From: Clostridia bacterium
Lineage (GTDB): Bacteria; Bacillota; Clostridia; Monoglobales; Monoglobaceae
DNA: 64,000 nucleotides
Direction: 5' to 3'
NCBI GenBank assembly: GCA_017409575.1
Contig: JAFQSM010000036.1
Location: 62,001-126,000, forward strand
Below the pieces are notes generated by a model. That model saw only the letters and a list, made by a program, of their open reading frames with translations. It was not told the origin of the DNA and ran no database searches. How positions within the stretch are numbered: the first letter of the stretch is position 1; each line of letters begins with the position of its first letter. This document shows positions 17,525 through 27,059 of the stretch, one piece after another. The translations under genes and the position numbers were made by a program.

Positions 17525-18094
17525 TTAAATATTCTCCTTTTCGTCTTTTATTATATTTTCTATTTTGGCAATTGCCTCGTCAAGACAATCATTTACTACG
17601 ATATAATCATAATTTTCTTTTTGCGAAAGTTCCCACTCGGCTGCTTTTAAACGCTCTTCTATTTCTTCAGGACTTTCTGACCCACGGTTTTTCAAGCGTT
17701 GGTAAAGAGTCTCGGTGTCGGGCGGAACAACAAAGATAGAAACTGCATCCGGGCGTTTTTTCATAACATTAAGCGCACCCTGGGCCTCAATTTCAAGAAT
17801 TATGTCCAAGCCTTTTGAAAGCCTTTCATCAACTGCATCACCCGGTGTTCCGTAATAGTTTCCGTTGTAATTCGCCCACTCCAGAAATTTGCCGTCATCT
17901 ATCATTTGTTTGAACTCTGCTTCAGTTTTAAAATAATAGGTAACACCCTCAGCATCCTCGGTACGCGGTTTTCGGGTTGTGGCAGAAACTGAAACCGAAA
18001 TATTTTTGTTTCGTTCTACCAGTTGTTTGCAAATAGTACCCTTTCCAACTCCCGAGGGACCCGAAATAACAAAAAGTCTGCCGTTATTCTTCAT
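17525..18094 (-). CDS. gmk: guanylate kinase
   Basis: This 189-aa enzyme converts GMP to GDP with ATP. It starts [20 protein letters not shown] with the P-loop at 11-18, and shows SATTRKPR and GVTYYFKT, the GMP-binding region. The ATG at 18094 is chosen for GGAGAA 7 nt upstream. It overlaps remA by 11 bp. Confidence 0.96.
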   Translation of the reverse strand: MKNNGRLFVISGPSGVGKGTICKQLVERNKNISVSVSATTRKPRTEDAEGVTYYFKTEAEFKQMIDDGKFLEWANYNGNYYGTPGDAVDERLSKGLDIILEIEAQGALNVMKKRPDAVSIFVVPPDTETLYQRLKNRGSESPEEIEERLKAAEWELSQKENYDYIVVNDCLDEAIAKIENIIKDEKENI

Positions 18095-18368
18095 TTTCAA
18101 GTTCTCCATCATCTTTTGTATCTGCAATATCTTCCTTAACAGCCGCACGACCTGCAATAGTTTCGGTCTGTATTGCCGAAAGAATTATGTGGTCGCTGTC
18201 GGTTATAATAACCGCACGTGTACGTCTTCCGCACGAAGCATCAATAAGCAGTCCCTTGTCTCTTGCATCCTGAACAATACGCTTTATCGGTGCAGATTCA
18301 GGACTGACAATTGCTACAACTCTGTCACCTGATACAATATTTCCAAATCCTATATTTATAAGCTTCAT
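18084..18368 (-). CDS. remA: RemA/DUF370 DNA-binding regulator
   Basis: This 94-aa protein of the RemA (YlzA, DUF370) family is, in B. subtilis, an activator of biofilm-matrix and osmoprotection genes. The core [30 protein letters not shown] and [19 protein letters not shown] matches the family well; the acidic tail is variable. It lies between yloC and gmk as in B. subtilis. The start at 18368 has AAAGGA somewhat far upstream. Confidence 0.9.
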   Translation of the reverse strand: MKLINIGFGNIVSGDRVVAIVSPESAPIKRIVQDARDKGLLIDASCGRRTRAVIITDSDHIILSAIQTETIAGRAAVKEDIADTKDDGELENEE

Positions 18369-18410
18369 TGCACTTTCGCCATCCTTTGCAGAAATTCTTT
18401 TCCTAAATTC

Positions 18411-19286
18411 TTACTCTATATTTTGTATTTGCTCTCTTATCTTCTCGATTTCGGACTTCATATCGACAATAATTTTTGAAATCTCAACATCGTTTGCCTT
18501 TGAACCCATTGTATTTGTTTCGCGGTTCATTTCCTGAATCATAAAATCAAGCTTTTTACCAATAGGAAGGTCTGTATCGATAGCTTTTTTAAATTCGTTG
18601 ATATGACTTCTGAGCCTTACGGTTTCTTCGCCTATATCGGATTTTTCGGCAAATATAGCAACTTCGGTCACTATCCTTTGTTCGTCAACATTCTTGTCTT
18701 CCAAAACCTCCGAAATCCGCCTCTCAAGTCTTGCTTTGTACTCGTCAATTATTGCAGGATAACGTTTTTCAACAAGGCAAAGATTTTCGAATAATATATC
18801 AAGATGCGAAAGGATGTCCTTTTCCATATTCTTGCCTTCGTTTATTCGCATATTTACAAAATCCTTTGCGGCCTCGTCAAAGACTTCAGAGATAAGATTT
18901 GCGATATATTCTTCGTCAGTCTCGTCATTTTCCAATCTGAATATGTCGTGATACTGAGCGATGGTCGAAATTTTAACATCATCCTTAAGGCCAAGCTTTT
19001 TCATGCTTTTGAGCGCATCTATGTAGTTTTGGGCAACAGCCTTGTCAAGCACAACTTTTTTATTGCTGTCTTCGGTTCTTTCAACTGCAACAAAAATTTC
19101 TACCTTGCCGCGTGAAATATACTTTGTCGCCTGCTGTCTTATTTTGTCCTCAACAAATGTGTAATACTTGGGCACCTTGATTGAGGCGTCCATGTATCTG
19201 TGATTTACCGACTTCATATTTACTTTTATAGTAAATCCGTCAACTGTTTTTTCTGCTCTGCCGAATCCGGTCATACTCTTAAGCAT
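18411..19286 (-). CDS. yloC: YicC/YloC family endoribonuclease
   Basis: This 291-aa protein opens MLKSMTGFGRAE and ends with the conserved helical region (DLPIGKKLDFMIQEMNRE, then NTMGSKAND). The family has been shown to have endoribonuclease activity in both Gram-negative and Gram-positive members. AGGAGG precedes the ATG. It is the first gene of the 13.6 kb minus-strand operon that ends at thiN. Confidence 0.93.
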   Translation of the reverse strand: MLKSMTGFGRAEKTVDGFTIKVNMKSVNHRYMDASIKVPKYYTFVEDKIRQQATKYISRGKVEIFVAVERTEDSNKKVVLDKAVAQNYIDALKSMKKLGLKDDVKISTIAQYHDIFRLENDETDEEYIANLISEVFDEAAKDFVNMRINEGKNMEKDILSHLDILFENLCLVEKRYPAIIDEYKARLERRISEVLEDKNVDEQRIVTEVAIFAEKSDIGEETVRLRSHINEFKKAIDTDLPIGKKLDFMIQEMNRETNTMGSKANDVEISKIIVDMKSEIEKIREQIQNIE

Positions 19287-19353
19287 AATCCCTGATTCCT
19301 CCTTACTCTTAGGAAAATTTCTGAATTTTATCTTTTAATAAATAATTATAGTA

Positions 19354-19382
19354 ATTATAGCACACTTTCATTAATTTTGCAA
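19354..19382 (-). promoter_or_regulatory. sigma-A promoter of the yloC-thiN operon
   Basis: On the minus strand, TTGCAA (19377-19382), 17 nt, then TATAAT (19354-19359). It lies 68 bp upstream of yloC. I saw no other promoter this strong before the downstream genes. Confidence 0.75.
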
Positions 19383-19422
19383 CAATACTTTGCATAAAAT
19401 TGGTTAAAAATTAAACAAATAT

Positions 19423-19451
19423 TTGAATTTTTTTTAATTCTGTTGTATAAT
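19423..19451 (+). promoter_or_regulatory. sigma-A promoter of rqcH
   Basis: TTGAAT (19423-19428), 17 nt, then TATAAT (19446-19451), followed 40 bp later by the rqcH start. It is divergent from the yloC promoter. Confidence 0.75.
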
Positions 19452-19492
19452 ACAAATATTAACTTATTTAAACCACAAAAGGAGCAGTCTCA

Positions 19493-21256
19493 ATGGCATT
19501 TGACGGATTTGTAACGCATCAAATCGTACGCGAACTCGAACATACAATTCTTGGAGGCAAAACAGACAAAATCCACCAGCCCGAAAAGGATGAAATTATA
19601 ATTTCGTTCCGCACCCGGGCAGGTCTTTTTCGACTGCTTATTTCGGCGGCAACCTCAAATCCCCGTGTCCATCTGACAGAAGAATCCAGGGAAAATCCTC
19701 TTACCGCTCCGCTTTTTTGTATGATACTTCGCAAGCACCTTGCAGGCGCCAAACTGACACGCGTTTCGCAAATCGGATTTGACCGTATTTTAGAATTCGT
19801 TTTTGAATGTTATACCGAAATGGGCGATCTGACCGAAAAAAAACTTATTGTCGAGGTAATGGGCAAGCACAGTAATATTATTTTGGTTCAAAGCGACAAC
19901 AAAATCATCGACAGTATAAAACACATCGACTTTACAACCAGCGCAGTACGACAAATTCTTCCCGGTCTTATTTATGAACTTCCGCCGATGCAAAACAAAT
20001 TCAGTCCCGAAAGCAATTATTTTGATGCTTTTCTCACAAATTTAAATGCTGCACCAGGCGATGCACTTCTTGACAAACTGCTTTTGAACAACTTTGTGGG
20101 AATGAGCCCCCTTATGGCAAGAGAAATTGTCTTTCGAAAATACAAAAAGGACAAGGTATTCCTTTGTGACGCGAATATTCGCGACTTTGCAAAACACACA
20201 AAATCCTTTATAGATTCATTTTTAAATGATTTGCCCGAGGGTTTTATCGTTCTTGACAACGAAACAAAAAAACCTGTTTCCTTTTCCTGCACCGAGCTTA
20301 CTCAATACAACGGAATGGGAAAAATCAACAGACTGGAAATCCTTTCTGGTGCGGTTGAAGCCTTTTTCTCCGGCAGAAGTCTGCACGACCGCCTGACACA
20401 AAAATCAGCGGCAACAATCAAGCTGATTAACAACAACATTGAGCGTTGCAACAAAAAAATCACAATTCATACCGAAAACATAGAAACATCAAAAAATCGC
20501 GACAGATACAAAATCTTTGGTGATCTTCTGACAGCAAATCTTCACCGGATAGAACCACATTCAACCTCTGTCACGGTCGAAAATTACTATTCTGAAAATC
20601 TTGAGAAAATTGAAATACCGATTAACCCTGAGTTTTCGCCATCTCAAAATGCACAAAGATACTTTAAGCTTTATACAAAGGCAAAAACGACCGAAGAAAC
20701 CTCAAAAATGCAGCTTGAAAATGCCGAAAACGAAAAAGCATATCTCGAAACAGTTCTTGACAGTATAAGCCGTGCAACCGATTATGCCGATATTGCCGAA
20801 ATCCGTGAAGAACTTGCGGAACAAGGCTATATCTCTGCAAATAACTCCAAAAAGAAGAAAAAAACAAAAAGGACCGAGCCCTTAAAATTCATATCATCTG
20901 ACGGCTACACTATTCTGGTAGGCAGAAATAACAAACAAAACGACGAGCTTACGATAAAAACCGCATATTCGACAGATATGTGGTTGCACACAAAAAACAT
21001 TCCCGGCTCGCATGTTATAATCCGCACAAACGGACTTGGCGAAGTCCCCGACAAAACGCTTGAAGAAGCAGCATCAATTGCTGCCTACTTCAGCAAGGCT
21101 CAAAAATCCTCGGGCGTTGCAGTCGACTATACACTGGCAAAAAACATTCGCAAACCAAACGGTTCCAACCCGGGTTTTGTTATTTATGACACCAACTACA
21201 CACTTTTTATCAACCCTGACGAAAAGTTGGTCGAAAAACTTAAAGCAACTGAATAA
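19493..21256 (+). CDS. rqcH: NFACT-family ribosome quality control factor RqcH
   Basis: This 587-aa protein of the NFACT/Rqc2 family binds stalled 50S subunits and recruits tRNA-Ala to add C-terminal alanine tails that target stalled peptides for decay. The N-terminal NFACT-N domain (MAFDGFVTHQIVRELE, NPRVHLT), two helix-hairpin regions, a coiled coil (about 330-440) and the C-terminal NFACT-R domain (MWLHTKNIPGSHVII) are all present. The family is also annotated as fibronectin-binding. AAAGGAG lies before the ATG. Confidence 0.93.
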   Translation: MAFDGFVTHQIVRELEHTILGGKTDKIHQPEKDEIIISFRTRAGLFRLLISAATSNPRVHLTEESRENPLTAPLFCMILRKHLAGAKLTRVSQIGFDRILEFVFECYTEMGDLTEKKLIVEVMGKHSNIILVQSDNKIIDSIKHIDFTTSAVRQILPGLIYELPPMQNKFSPESNYFDAFLTNLNAAPGDALLDKLLLNNFVGMSPLMAREIVFRKYKKDKVFLCDANIRDFAKHTKSFIDSFLNDLPEGFIVLDNETKKPVSFSCTELTQYNGMGKINRLEILSGAVEAFFSGRSLHDRLTQKSAATIKLINNNIERCNKKITIHTENIETSKNRDRYKIFGDLLTANLHRIEPHSTSVTVENYYSENLEKIEIPINPEFSPSQNAQRYFKLYTKAKTTEETSKMQLENAENEKAYLETVLDSISRATDYADIAEIREELAEQGYISANNSKKKKKTKRTEPLKFISSDGYTILVGRNNKQNDELTIKTAYSTDMWLHTKNIPGSHVIIRTNGLGEVPDKTLEEAASIAAYFSKAQKSSGVAVDYTLAKNIRKPNGSNPGFVIYDTNYTLFINPDEKLVEKLKATE

Positions 21257-21290
21257 ATAAAAAAAGACATTGATTTTCAAATGTCTCACG

Positions 21291-21325
21291 CCACTGACAA
21301 AGTCAAAGTCAGTGGTCATTTTTTT
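21291..21325 (+). terminator. rqcH terminator
   Basis: Stem CCACTGAC / GTCAGTGG (8 bp) with a 9-nt loop, then TCATTTTTTT. A smaller GACAT/ATGTC hairpin lies just before it. Confidence 0.85.
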
Positions 21326-21401
21326 GCGAAGGGACTTTAAAAACCTATTGAAATATGGTATAATAAAAATATAGAAAACATCGTAATAATGGGGCGTTGA
21401 G

Positions 21402-21560
21402 ATGCTTTTAGAAGTAACAAACCATCAAAGAAAAATGGTATTTGTCTACACAGAAGATTTAGTTCCCAAAGACCATATTTAAACAAAAATAGATAAATAT
21501 ATTGATTTTTCATTTTTTACTCATAAAAAATATGCACCTCCAAAAGTGTTTAACTTTTGA
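21402..21560 (+). pseudogene. IS1182-type transposase N-terminal remnant
   Basis: The frame from ATG 21402 reads MLLEVTNHQRKMVFVY then TEDLVPKDHI, stops at TAA 21480, and continues in frame as TKIDKYIDFSFFTHKKY before ending at 21560. The VPKDH(L)..KIDKYIDFSF pattern is the N-terminus of IS1182-family transposases. An internal stop replaces one codon and everything after about 50 residues is gone. No terminal repeats were found. It is a small scar, not an active element. Confidence 0.6.
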
Positions 21561-22070
21561 GGTACATATCGCTTCAGTGTGTTTCTTATCTTCTGAAGGA
21601 AGTAATTGCACCAGAGGGTATTTCCGCCATAACCCAAAACAAGTATTATCTTTGTAAATCAGTTTTTTCTAATCTCGTAACAGATTTCTTCCAAAAGGGC
21701 AAGCAGACTCTCTGCACTGAGTGCAACATAACCATACTTAAATCCCTCGTCGCAGGCTTTTGTTCTTCTTGCGCCAATCAAATCGCCCAGATACATATAC
21801 GAAAAAACAACAACCGGCTCGCGTTCTGCCTCCATTTTCAAGATTTCTCCGGGTTTTAATGTGTCGGTAGTGTTGTCCGTGCATTTCGAGACAACCAAGT
21901 GCCATACCACAAACCTTGTTACTCTTTTCAAGAGCACCCTCAAACTTTTCTTCTTGCAAATTTTTCCAAAGCATTTTTTCGTCCGCTCTTTTTACAGAAG
22001 TTTTATTATTTTTCGGATATTTTTGCCCGTTCCAGGTCTTTATATCACAATAAGAAACTTCGTCAATAAG
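21560..22070 (-). pseudogene. broken creatininase-family amidohydrolase gene
   Basis: Pieces of one creatininase-like protein lie in two minus-strand frames. The first contains GCLEMHGQH (family EHGxH metal motif). The second begins TDTLKPGEIL and includes REPVVVFSYMYLGD. The LPxG expected between them is missing and the frame changes near 21869. An in-frame TGA at 21659 interrupts RN(G)FTKIILV, and the conserved NGHGGN is LGYGGN. No start codon exists upstream in frame. At least three lesions make it a pseudogene. The left end touches the IS remnant. Confidence 0.65.
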
Positions 22071-22084
22071 TTATAAAAAATTTT

Positions 22085-22600
22085 TTAAAAATTATTATAG
22101 AAAACTATCTCGGCCGGGTCTCTGTACTCCTCGTGAAAATGTGCAGGGGCAGCATCCTCTGCCGGATAACCCATGGGGAAGAACCCAAGTATCTCAAAGT
22201 TTTCGGGTACATTAAACACCTCGCGTGTTTTAACCGGGTTAAACGCCCCTATCCAAGTACTTCCTATGCCAAGTTCTGCCGCTTTAAGAATCATATGAGT
22301 CGCAACGATGGTTGTATCGATTTCACCAAAATTCTTGCCGTCGCCTCTTGTGTAGGAAAGACTTCTGTCAAAGCATATCAAAAAATTGAGAGGCGCATTA
22401 AAGCCAAATCTTGTACATTCCCCGACCTTTTCAAGTTGTTCTTTGTCGGTAAGCACAAGTATCTTTTGCGGTTGATAATTGCATCCCGTAGGTGCAAGAT
22501 GACCTGCCTCCAGAATTTTTTCAATTATTTCCGGCTCTACCGCCTTGTCCGAAAATTTTCGACAGGAATATCTGAGTTTAGCAAGCTCTGTAAAGTTCAT
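22085..22600 (-). CDS. nitroreductase-family flavoprotein
   Basis: This 171-aa protein of the FMN-dependent nitroreductase family opens MNFTELAKLRYSCRKFSDK (the family R-S-x-R motif that contacts FMN) and contains HLAPTGCNYQP, GIGSTWIGAF and GFFPMGYPAE. It is short for the family, like many clostridial members. The natural substrate is unknown; the likely chemistry is NAD(P)H-dependent reduction. AGGAGAG lies before the ATG. It follows the topoisomerase gene by 12 bp, so it may share its transcript. Confidence 0.9.
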   Translation of the reverse strand: MNFTELAKLRYSCRKFSDKAVEPEIIEKILEAGHLAPTGCNYQPQKILVLTDKEQLEKVGECTRFGFNAPLNFLICFDRSLSYTRGDGKNFGEIDTTIVATHMILKAAELGIGSTWIGAFNPVKTREVFNVPENFEILGFFPMGYPAEDAAPAHFHEEYRDPAEIVFYNNF

Positions 22601-22612
22601 TTTATTTCTCTC

Positions 22613-24835
22613 CTAATCAAATAAAGTGATTTGTTCTGTTCCGTCATCTTCAGGCTTTACAAAAACGCCCTTTGATGGGATGGTTCTTGGTCTGTAGACC
22701 TTTGCATCTTTAAACGGACAATTCTCCTCAAGCATAGCATCTGCAACAACGCTGCCCTTTGTCGGCTGCATAACCATAACGCCCTGAGTGTTTTTGGTTG
22801 TTTTCAGGGCAATCTTGTCAGTATTAAACGAAAGCGCCTTTCCTGCATTTGAAATCAAAACAATATCCGAATCATCTTTAAGATACAGAATTTTCACAAG
22901 CGGTGATACGGTTGAGCAAGCATTTATCAGTTTCTTACGATTTGATTTTGTCCAGTACGACTTAAGGTCCACCTTTGCAACCTTGCCGTTTTCAAAGCAC
23001 ATCAGCAAAAATCCGCTGTAATCGTGAGTGACAACAAGGCCTGTAACCTTTTCGTCACTGCCCATCTGCAAAAGATTGGGCAAATATTCACCCAAAAGAC
23101 TTGCCTTGCTGTCAGGTACTTCGTGTGCCTTTGTTTTGTAGACATCACCCGAACTCGAGAACACCAGAATTTCGGCAGTGTTGTCAGTGTCAATGGTCTG
23201 AACTATGCGGTCATTTTCTTTAAGCTTTTGCTCGCCGCTGAACCGGAGTGAAAGATGCGATATTTTTTTGAGATAACCATCGGCAGTCTGGAAAAGCATA
23301 ATCGGATAGTTGTCAATTTCTTCGGTTGTTTCGCTACTTTCGACATCATCTTCAAAGACAATTTCGGTCTTTCGCGGAACTCCAAACTTTTTCGAAATCT
23401 CTTTAAGCTGTTTTTCAATTATCTTTTCTATTTTTTTGTTATTTTCAAGAGTGTCCTTAAGTTCTTCAAGTTCTTCCTCAAGGTCATTAATCTCTGCTGT
23501 TCTTTTGAGAATATATTCTTTATTAAGGTTTCTCAGCTTGATTTCAGCAACAAATTCCGCCTGGATTTCATCAATACCAAAACCTTTCATAAGGTTTGGA
23601 ACAACAAGTGCATCTTCCTCGGTCTCACGTACTATCTTTACCGCCTTGTCAATATCAAGCAGAATTTTTTCAAGACCTTTCAAAAGATGAAGCTTGTCGC
23701 TCTTTTTGCGGATGTCATAGCGAATTCCGCGTTTTATGCAGTTTTTTCTGAATCTGAGCCATTCGCAGATTATGTCATTGACGCCCAGCACCATCGGTGA
23801 GCCTTCGACCAGAATGTTGAAGTTGCAGCCAAAACTATCCTGAAGCGGTGTTGTTTTAAACAACTTAGCCATCAGTTTTTGAGGGTCAGTACCTTTTTTA
23901 AGGTCTATTGTAAGCTTAAGACCATTAAGGTCAGTCTCGTCACGGATATCCGAAACTTCTTTAAGTTTTCCGGCTTTAATAAGCTCGATTATCTTTTCGA
24001 TTATTGCCTCAACGGTTGTTGTGTAGGGTATCTCCTTTACATCAATACAGTTTGCCTTTTTGTCAAACTCATATTTTGCCCGGATTTTGAAAGACCCTCT
24101 TCCTGTCGAATATATCTCCCTGAAAGTGGCTTCGTCATACAAAACCTCGCCACCGGTAGAAAAATCAGGAGCTTTAAGAACATCCAGAATGTCGCTGTCG
24201 GGATTCTTCATAAGTTTTATGGTGGCATCACATATTTCGGACAGATTAAAACTACAGATATTCGAAGCCATGCCAACGGCAATACCCTGATTGGGATTTA
24301 CCAATATATTGGGAAAGCTTACCGGAAGAAGTGTCGGTTCTTTAAGACTTCCATCATAGTTATCCACGAAATCAACAGTCTCTTTGTCTATATCAGCAAA
24401 AATCTCGGTACATATTTTTGACAGCTTTGCTTCGGTATATCGTGATGCGGCATACGCCATATCCCTTGAATACTGACGGCCAAAGTTACCTTTTGAATCA
24501 ACAAGCGGATGCAAAAGTGCCTGATGCCCCTCGGTAAGGCGCACCATTGTTTCGTATATGGCAGCATCACCATGCGGGTTAAGCTGCATAGTTCTTCCGA
24601 CTACATTTGCAGACTTTATTCTTGATCCGCCTATAAGCCCCATTTTGTACATAGTATAAAGAAGCTTGCGATGTGATGGCTTAAACCCGTCAATTTCAGG
24701 AATAGCACGCGAGATTATTACACTCATAGCATAAGGCATATAGTTGCTTTCCAGTGTATACGTTATCTGCTGATTGTCTATTATGGGTTCTTTATAAACC
24801 TTTGTCTCAGCTTTTTTTGTTGTTTTTCTTGGCAT
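22613..24835 (-). CDS. type II DNA topoisomerase subunit A (ParC/GyrA-like)
   Basis: This 740-aa breakage-reunion subunit carries the catalytic Tyr133 in SRYTEAKLS, the preceding conserved Arg, and NPHGDAAIYETMVRL. A coiled coil (about 420-480) precedes a short C-terminal beta-pinwheel region with only weak repeat signatures (FQTADGYLKKIS, FENGKVAKVDLKS, ISNAGKALSF). No clear GyrA-box is visible. It pairs with the ATPase subunit just upstream. It is a divergent clostridial type II enzyme rather than canonical gyrase. The ATG at 24835 fits GAGGTG. It may be listed elsewhere as parC. Confidence 0.88.
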   Translation of the reverse strand: MPRKTTKKAETKVYKEPIIDNQQITYTLESNYMPYAMSVIISRAIPEIDGFKPSHRKLLYTMYKMGLIGGSRIKSANVVGRTMQLNPHGDAAIYETMVRLTEGHQALLHPLVDSKGNFGRQYSRDMAYAASRYTEAKLSKICTEIFADIDKETVDFVDNYDGSLKEPTLLPVSFPNILVNPNQGIAVGMASNICSFNLSEICDATIKLMKNPDSDILDVLKAPDFSTGGEVLYDEATFREIYSTGRGSFKIRAKYEFDKKANCIDVKEIPYTTTVEAIIEKIIELIKAGKLKEVSDIRDETDLNGLKLTIDLKKGTDPQKLMAKLFKTTPLQDSFGCNFNILVEGSPMVLGVNDIICEWLRFRKNCIKRGIRYDIRKKSDKLHLLKGLEKILLDIDKAVKIVRETEEDALVVPNLMKGFGIDEIQAEFVAEIKLRNLNKEYILKRTAEINDLEEELEELKDTLENNKKIEKIIEKQLKEISKKFGVPRKTEIVFEDDVESSETTEEIDNYPIMLFQTADGYLKKISHLSLRFSGEQKLKENDRIVQTIDTDNTAEILVFSSSGDVYKTKAHEVPDSKASLLGEYLPNLLQMGSDEKVTGLVVTHDYSGFLLMCFENGKVAKVDLKSYWTKSNRKKLINACSTVSPLVKILYLKDDSDIVLISNAGKALSFNTDKIALKTTKNTQGVMVMQPTKGSVVADAMLEENCPFKDAKVYRPRTIPSKGVFVKPEDDGTEQITLFD

Positions 24836-24850
24836 TTTTTTCACCTCTGT

Positions 24851-26830
24851 TTACATAACGTCCGTCAAATCAATATACTTGTAACCATTCTCGGCAATAT
24901 GCTCTTTTCTGCCTGCAAGATTGTCCCCAAGCAAAAGTTCAAATACTTCCTTTGTTTTTTCCACATCATCGGGCATAACTTTGATAAGACGCCTTGTTTC
25001 GGGATTCATTGTTGTTTCCCACATCATTTCGGGCTGGTTTTCACCAAGACCTTTGCTTCGCTGAATGGTATACTTCTGTCCATCAAGCTTTGCAAGGATT
25101 TCTGCCTTTTCCCGCTCGTCAAATGCAAAAAATGTATTGTTCTTGGAATTTATTTCATAAAGCGGAGATTCTGCAATATAAACATAACCTTTTTCGATAA
25201 GTGTTGGTGTCAGGCGATAAAGCATTGTAAGCACCAGTGTACGAATCTGGAAGCCGTCAACATCGGCATCGGTACAGATTATAATTTTGCTCCATCTGAG
25301 GCTGTCCAAATCAAACGAGCTTAAATCCTTGTTGTTCTTTGATGAAATTTCAACTCCGCAGCCAAGGACTTTAAGAAGGTCAACAATTACATCACTTTTG
25401 AATATTCTGTCATAGTCTGCCTTAAGGCAATTAAGGATTTTACCTCTGAGCGGAATTATAGCCTGAAATTCGCTGTCTCTGCCAAGCTTACAAGCACCAA
25501 GTGCCGAATCGCCCTCCACGATATAAATTTCGCGTTTCGAGACATCCTTGCTGCGGCAGTCAACAAACTTTTTGACACGGTTGACAGCATCCATTTTTCC
25601 GTCAAGCTTTTTCTTCATACTGGTTCTTGTTTTTTCCGCTGTTTCACGGCTTCGTTTGTTTACAAGAACTTGTTCTGCAAGCTTTTCGGCATCCATTTTG
25701 TTTTCAATAAAATAAATATCCAGTTGTTCACGCAAAAATGCCGTCATTGACTCCTGAATAAACGGATTTGTAATCGCCTTTTTGGTCTGATTTTCGTAGC
25801 TTGTCAAGGTAGAAAACGAATTGCTGATAAGACACAAACTGTCCTGAACATCGGCAAACAAAATTTTTGATTCATTTTTTGTATACTTTCCGGTTGTCTT
25901 AAGATACTTATCTATTGCATAAACAAACGCATTTCTGACCGCCTTGTCCGGTGCGCCGCCGTGTTCCAAAAAGCTTGAGTTGTGATAATATTCTATACGG
26001 TTGACATCATTGTTCATACAAAAAGCAAAGCTCATCTTTACTTTGTATTCTTCTTTGTCCTCGCGGTCACGGCCACGGCGTTCTGCCTCTATATAATGCG
26101 GCATTGTTTTTTCTTTGCCGTCACAGATTTCCTTGAGGTAATCCATAATTCCGTCTTCGTATTTAAAAACAAATTCTTCAAACTTGCCCGGCTCGGTTTC
26201 GTTGTAAAGAACAAATTTGACGCCCGAATTTACAACTGCCTGTTTTTTTAGAACATCGCAATAATATTCAAGCGAGATATCAATATCAGTAAAAACCTCA
26301 ATATCCGGTTTCCAATGTATTTTTGTACCTGTATTTCGGGATTTGAACGGTGTTTTTTGAAGACCGCCTATGTTCTCGCCTTTTTCAAAATGAAGCTCAA
26401 ATTTAAAGCCGTCACGAAGTATCTCTACATCCATATATTCCGAACTGTATTGTGTAGCACAAGTACCCAAGCCGTTAAGGCCTAGGCTGAACTCATAGTT
26501 TTCGCCGGAATTATTTTTATACTTTCCGCCTGCATACATCTCACAAAAAACAAGTTCCCAGTTGAAGCGGTTTTCTCTTTGGTTAAAGTCTACCGGGATT
26601 CCTCTGCCTCGGTCCTCCACTTCAACGGATTTATCCAAAAATCGGCGAACAATTATCAAATCTCCAAAGCCTTCGCGTGCCTCATCAATAGAGTTTGAAA
26701 GAATTTCAAAAACTGAGTGTCTGCAACCCTCTATGCCGTCAGAGCCAAAAATAACCGCAGGTCTTTTTCTTACTCTGTCCGCGCCTTTAAGAGCAACTAT
26801 ACTGTCATCGTTATAATTTTTAGCACACAC
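24851..26830 (-). CDS. type II DNA topoisomerase ATPase subunit B (ParE/GyrB-like)
   Basis: This 659-aa subunit has a GHKL ATPase domain with VFEILSNSIDEA (catalytic Glu and Mg-binding Asn), DRGRGIP and GLNGLGTC. QTKKAITN holds the conserved QTK lysine. The Toprim domain has EGDSA (about 439-443) and DADVDGFQI (about 521-529). The usual DADVDGAHI is changed at AH to FQ, while the metal-binding acidic residues remain. VRKRPAVIFGSDG replaces the gyrase motif VRKRPGMYIG. The GTG at 26830 is chosen for GGAGG at 10 nt. The pair forms one operon. Confidence 0.88.
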   Translation of the reverse strand: MCAKNYNDDSIVALKGADRVRKRPAVIFGSDGIEGCRHSVFEILSNSIDEAREGFGDLIIVRRFLDKSVEVEDRGRGIPVDFNQRENRFNWELVFCEMYAGGKYKNNSGENYEFSLGLNGLGTCATQYSSEYMDVEILRDGFKFELHFEKGENIGGLQKTPFKSRNTGTKIHWKPDIEVFTDIDISLEYYCDVLKKQAVVNSGVKFVLYNETEPGKFEEFVFKYEDGIMDYLKEICDGKEKTMPHYIEAERRGRDREDKEEYKVKMSFAFCMNNDVNRIEYYHNSSFLEHGGAPDKAVRNAFVYAIDKYLKTTGKYTKNESKILFADVQDSLCLISNSFSTLTSYENQTKKAITNPFIQESMTAFLREQLDIYFIENKMDAEKLAEQVLVNKRSRETAEKTRTSMKKKLDGKMDAVNRVKKFVDCRSKDVSKREIYIVEGDSALGACKLGRDSEFQAIIPLRGKILNCLKADYDRIFKSDVIVDLLKVLGCGVEISSKNNKDLSSFDLDSLRWSKIIICTDADVDGFQIRTLVLTMLYRLTPTLIEKGYVYIAESPLYEINSKNNTFFAFDEREKAEILAKLDGQKYTIQRSKGLGENQPEMMWETTMNPETRRLIKVMPDDVEKTKEVFELLLGDNLAGRKEHIAENGYKYIDLTDVM

Positions 26831-26910
26831 CTTGTCAATACCTCCATCCGAAAAATTTATCCAAAGCATCTACATATAGTATTTGCCCAATATATTATTT
26901 CACAATATAC

Positions 26911-26939
26911 AGTATAACAAAAAAAATTTCCAATGTAAA
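26911..26939 (-). promoter_or_regulatory. promoter of the topoisomerase pair
   Basis: On the minus strand, TTTACA (26934-26939), 17 nt with a T-run, then TATACT (26911-26916), 80 bp before the GTG start. Confidence 0.6.
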
Positions 26940-27001
26940 GTAAATTTTTAAAATTTTCCGTATCTGTCAATAATATTATTGCAAAATATTTAATTTTTTT
27001 C

Positions 27002-27030
27002 TTGACATAGAGGCAAAAGCGTGGTATAAT
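27002..27030 (+). promoter_or_regulatory. consensus promoter of the tRNA-Ser pair
   Basis: TTGACA (27002-27007), exactly 17 nt, TATAAT (27025-27030): a perfect sigma-A promoter 29 bp before the first tRNA. Confidence 0.9.
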
Positions 27031-27059
27031 ATCAAAGTCTCAAGTTGGACAGCAAACAC

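Noticed and set aside
21402-21482. A functional 26-aa peptide gene.
   Set aside because: Its sequence continues past the stop in the same frame as a transposase fragment, so it is a remnant.
22613-26830. The housekeeping gyrase genes gyrA and gyrB.
   Set aside because: Motif changes, the poor C-terminal domain and the position away from dnaA/recF point to a second, divergent type II enzyme.
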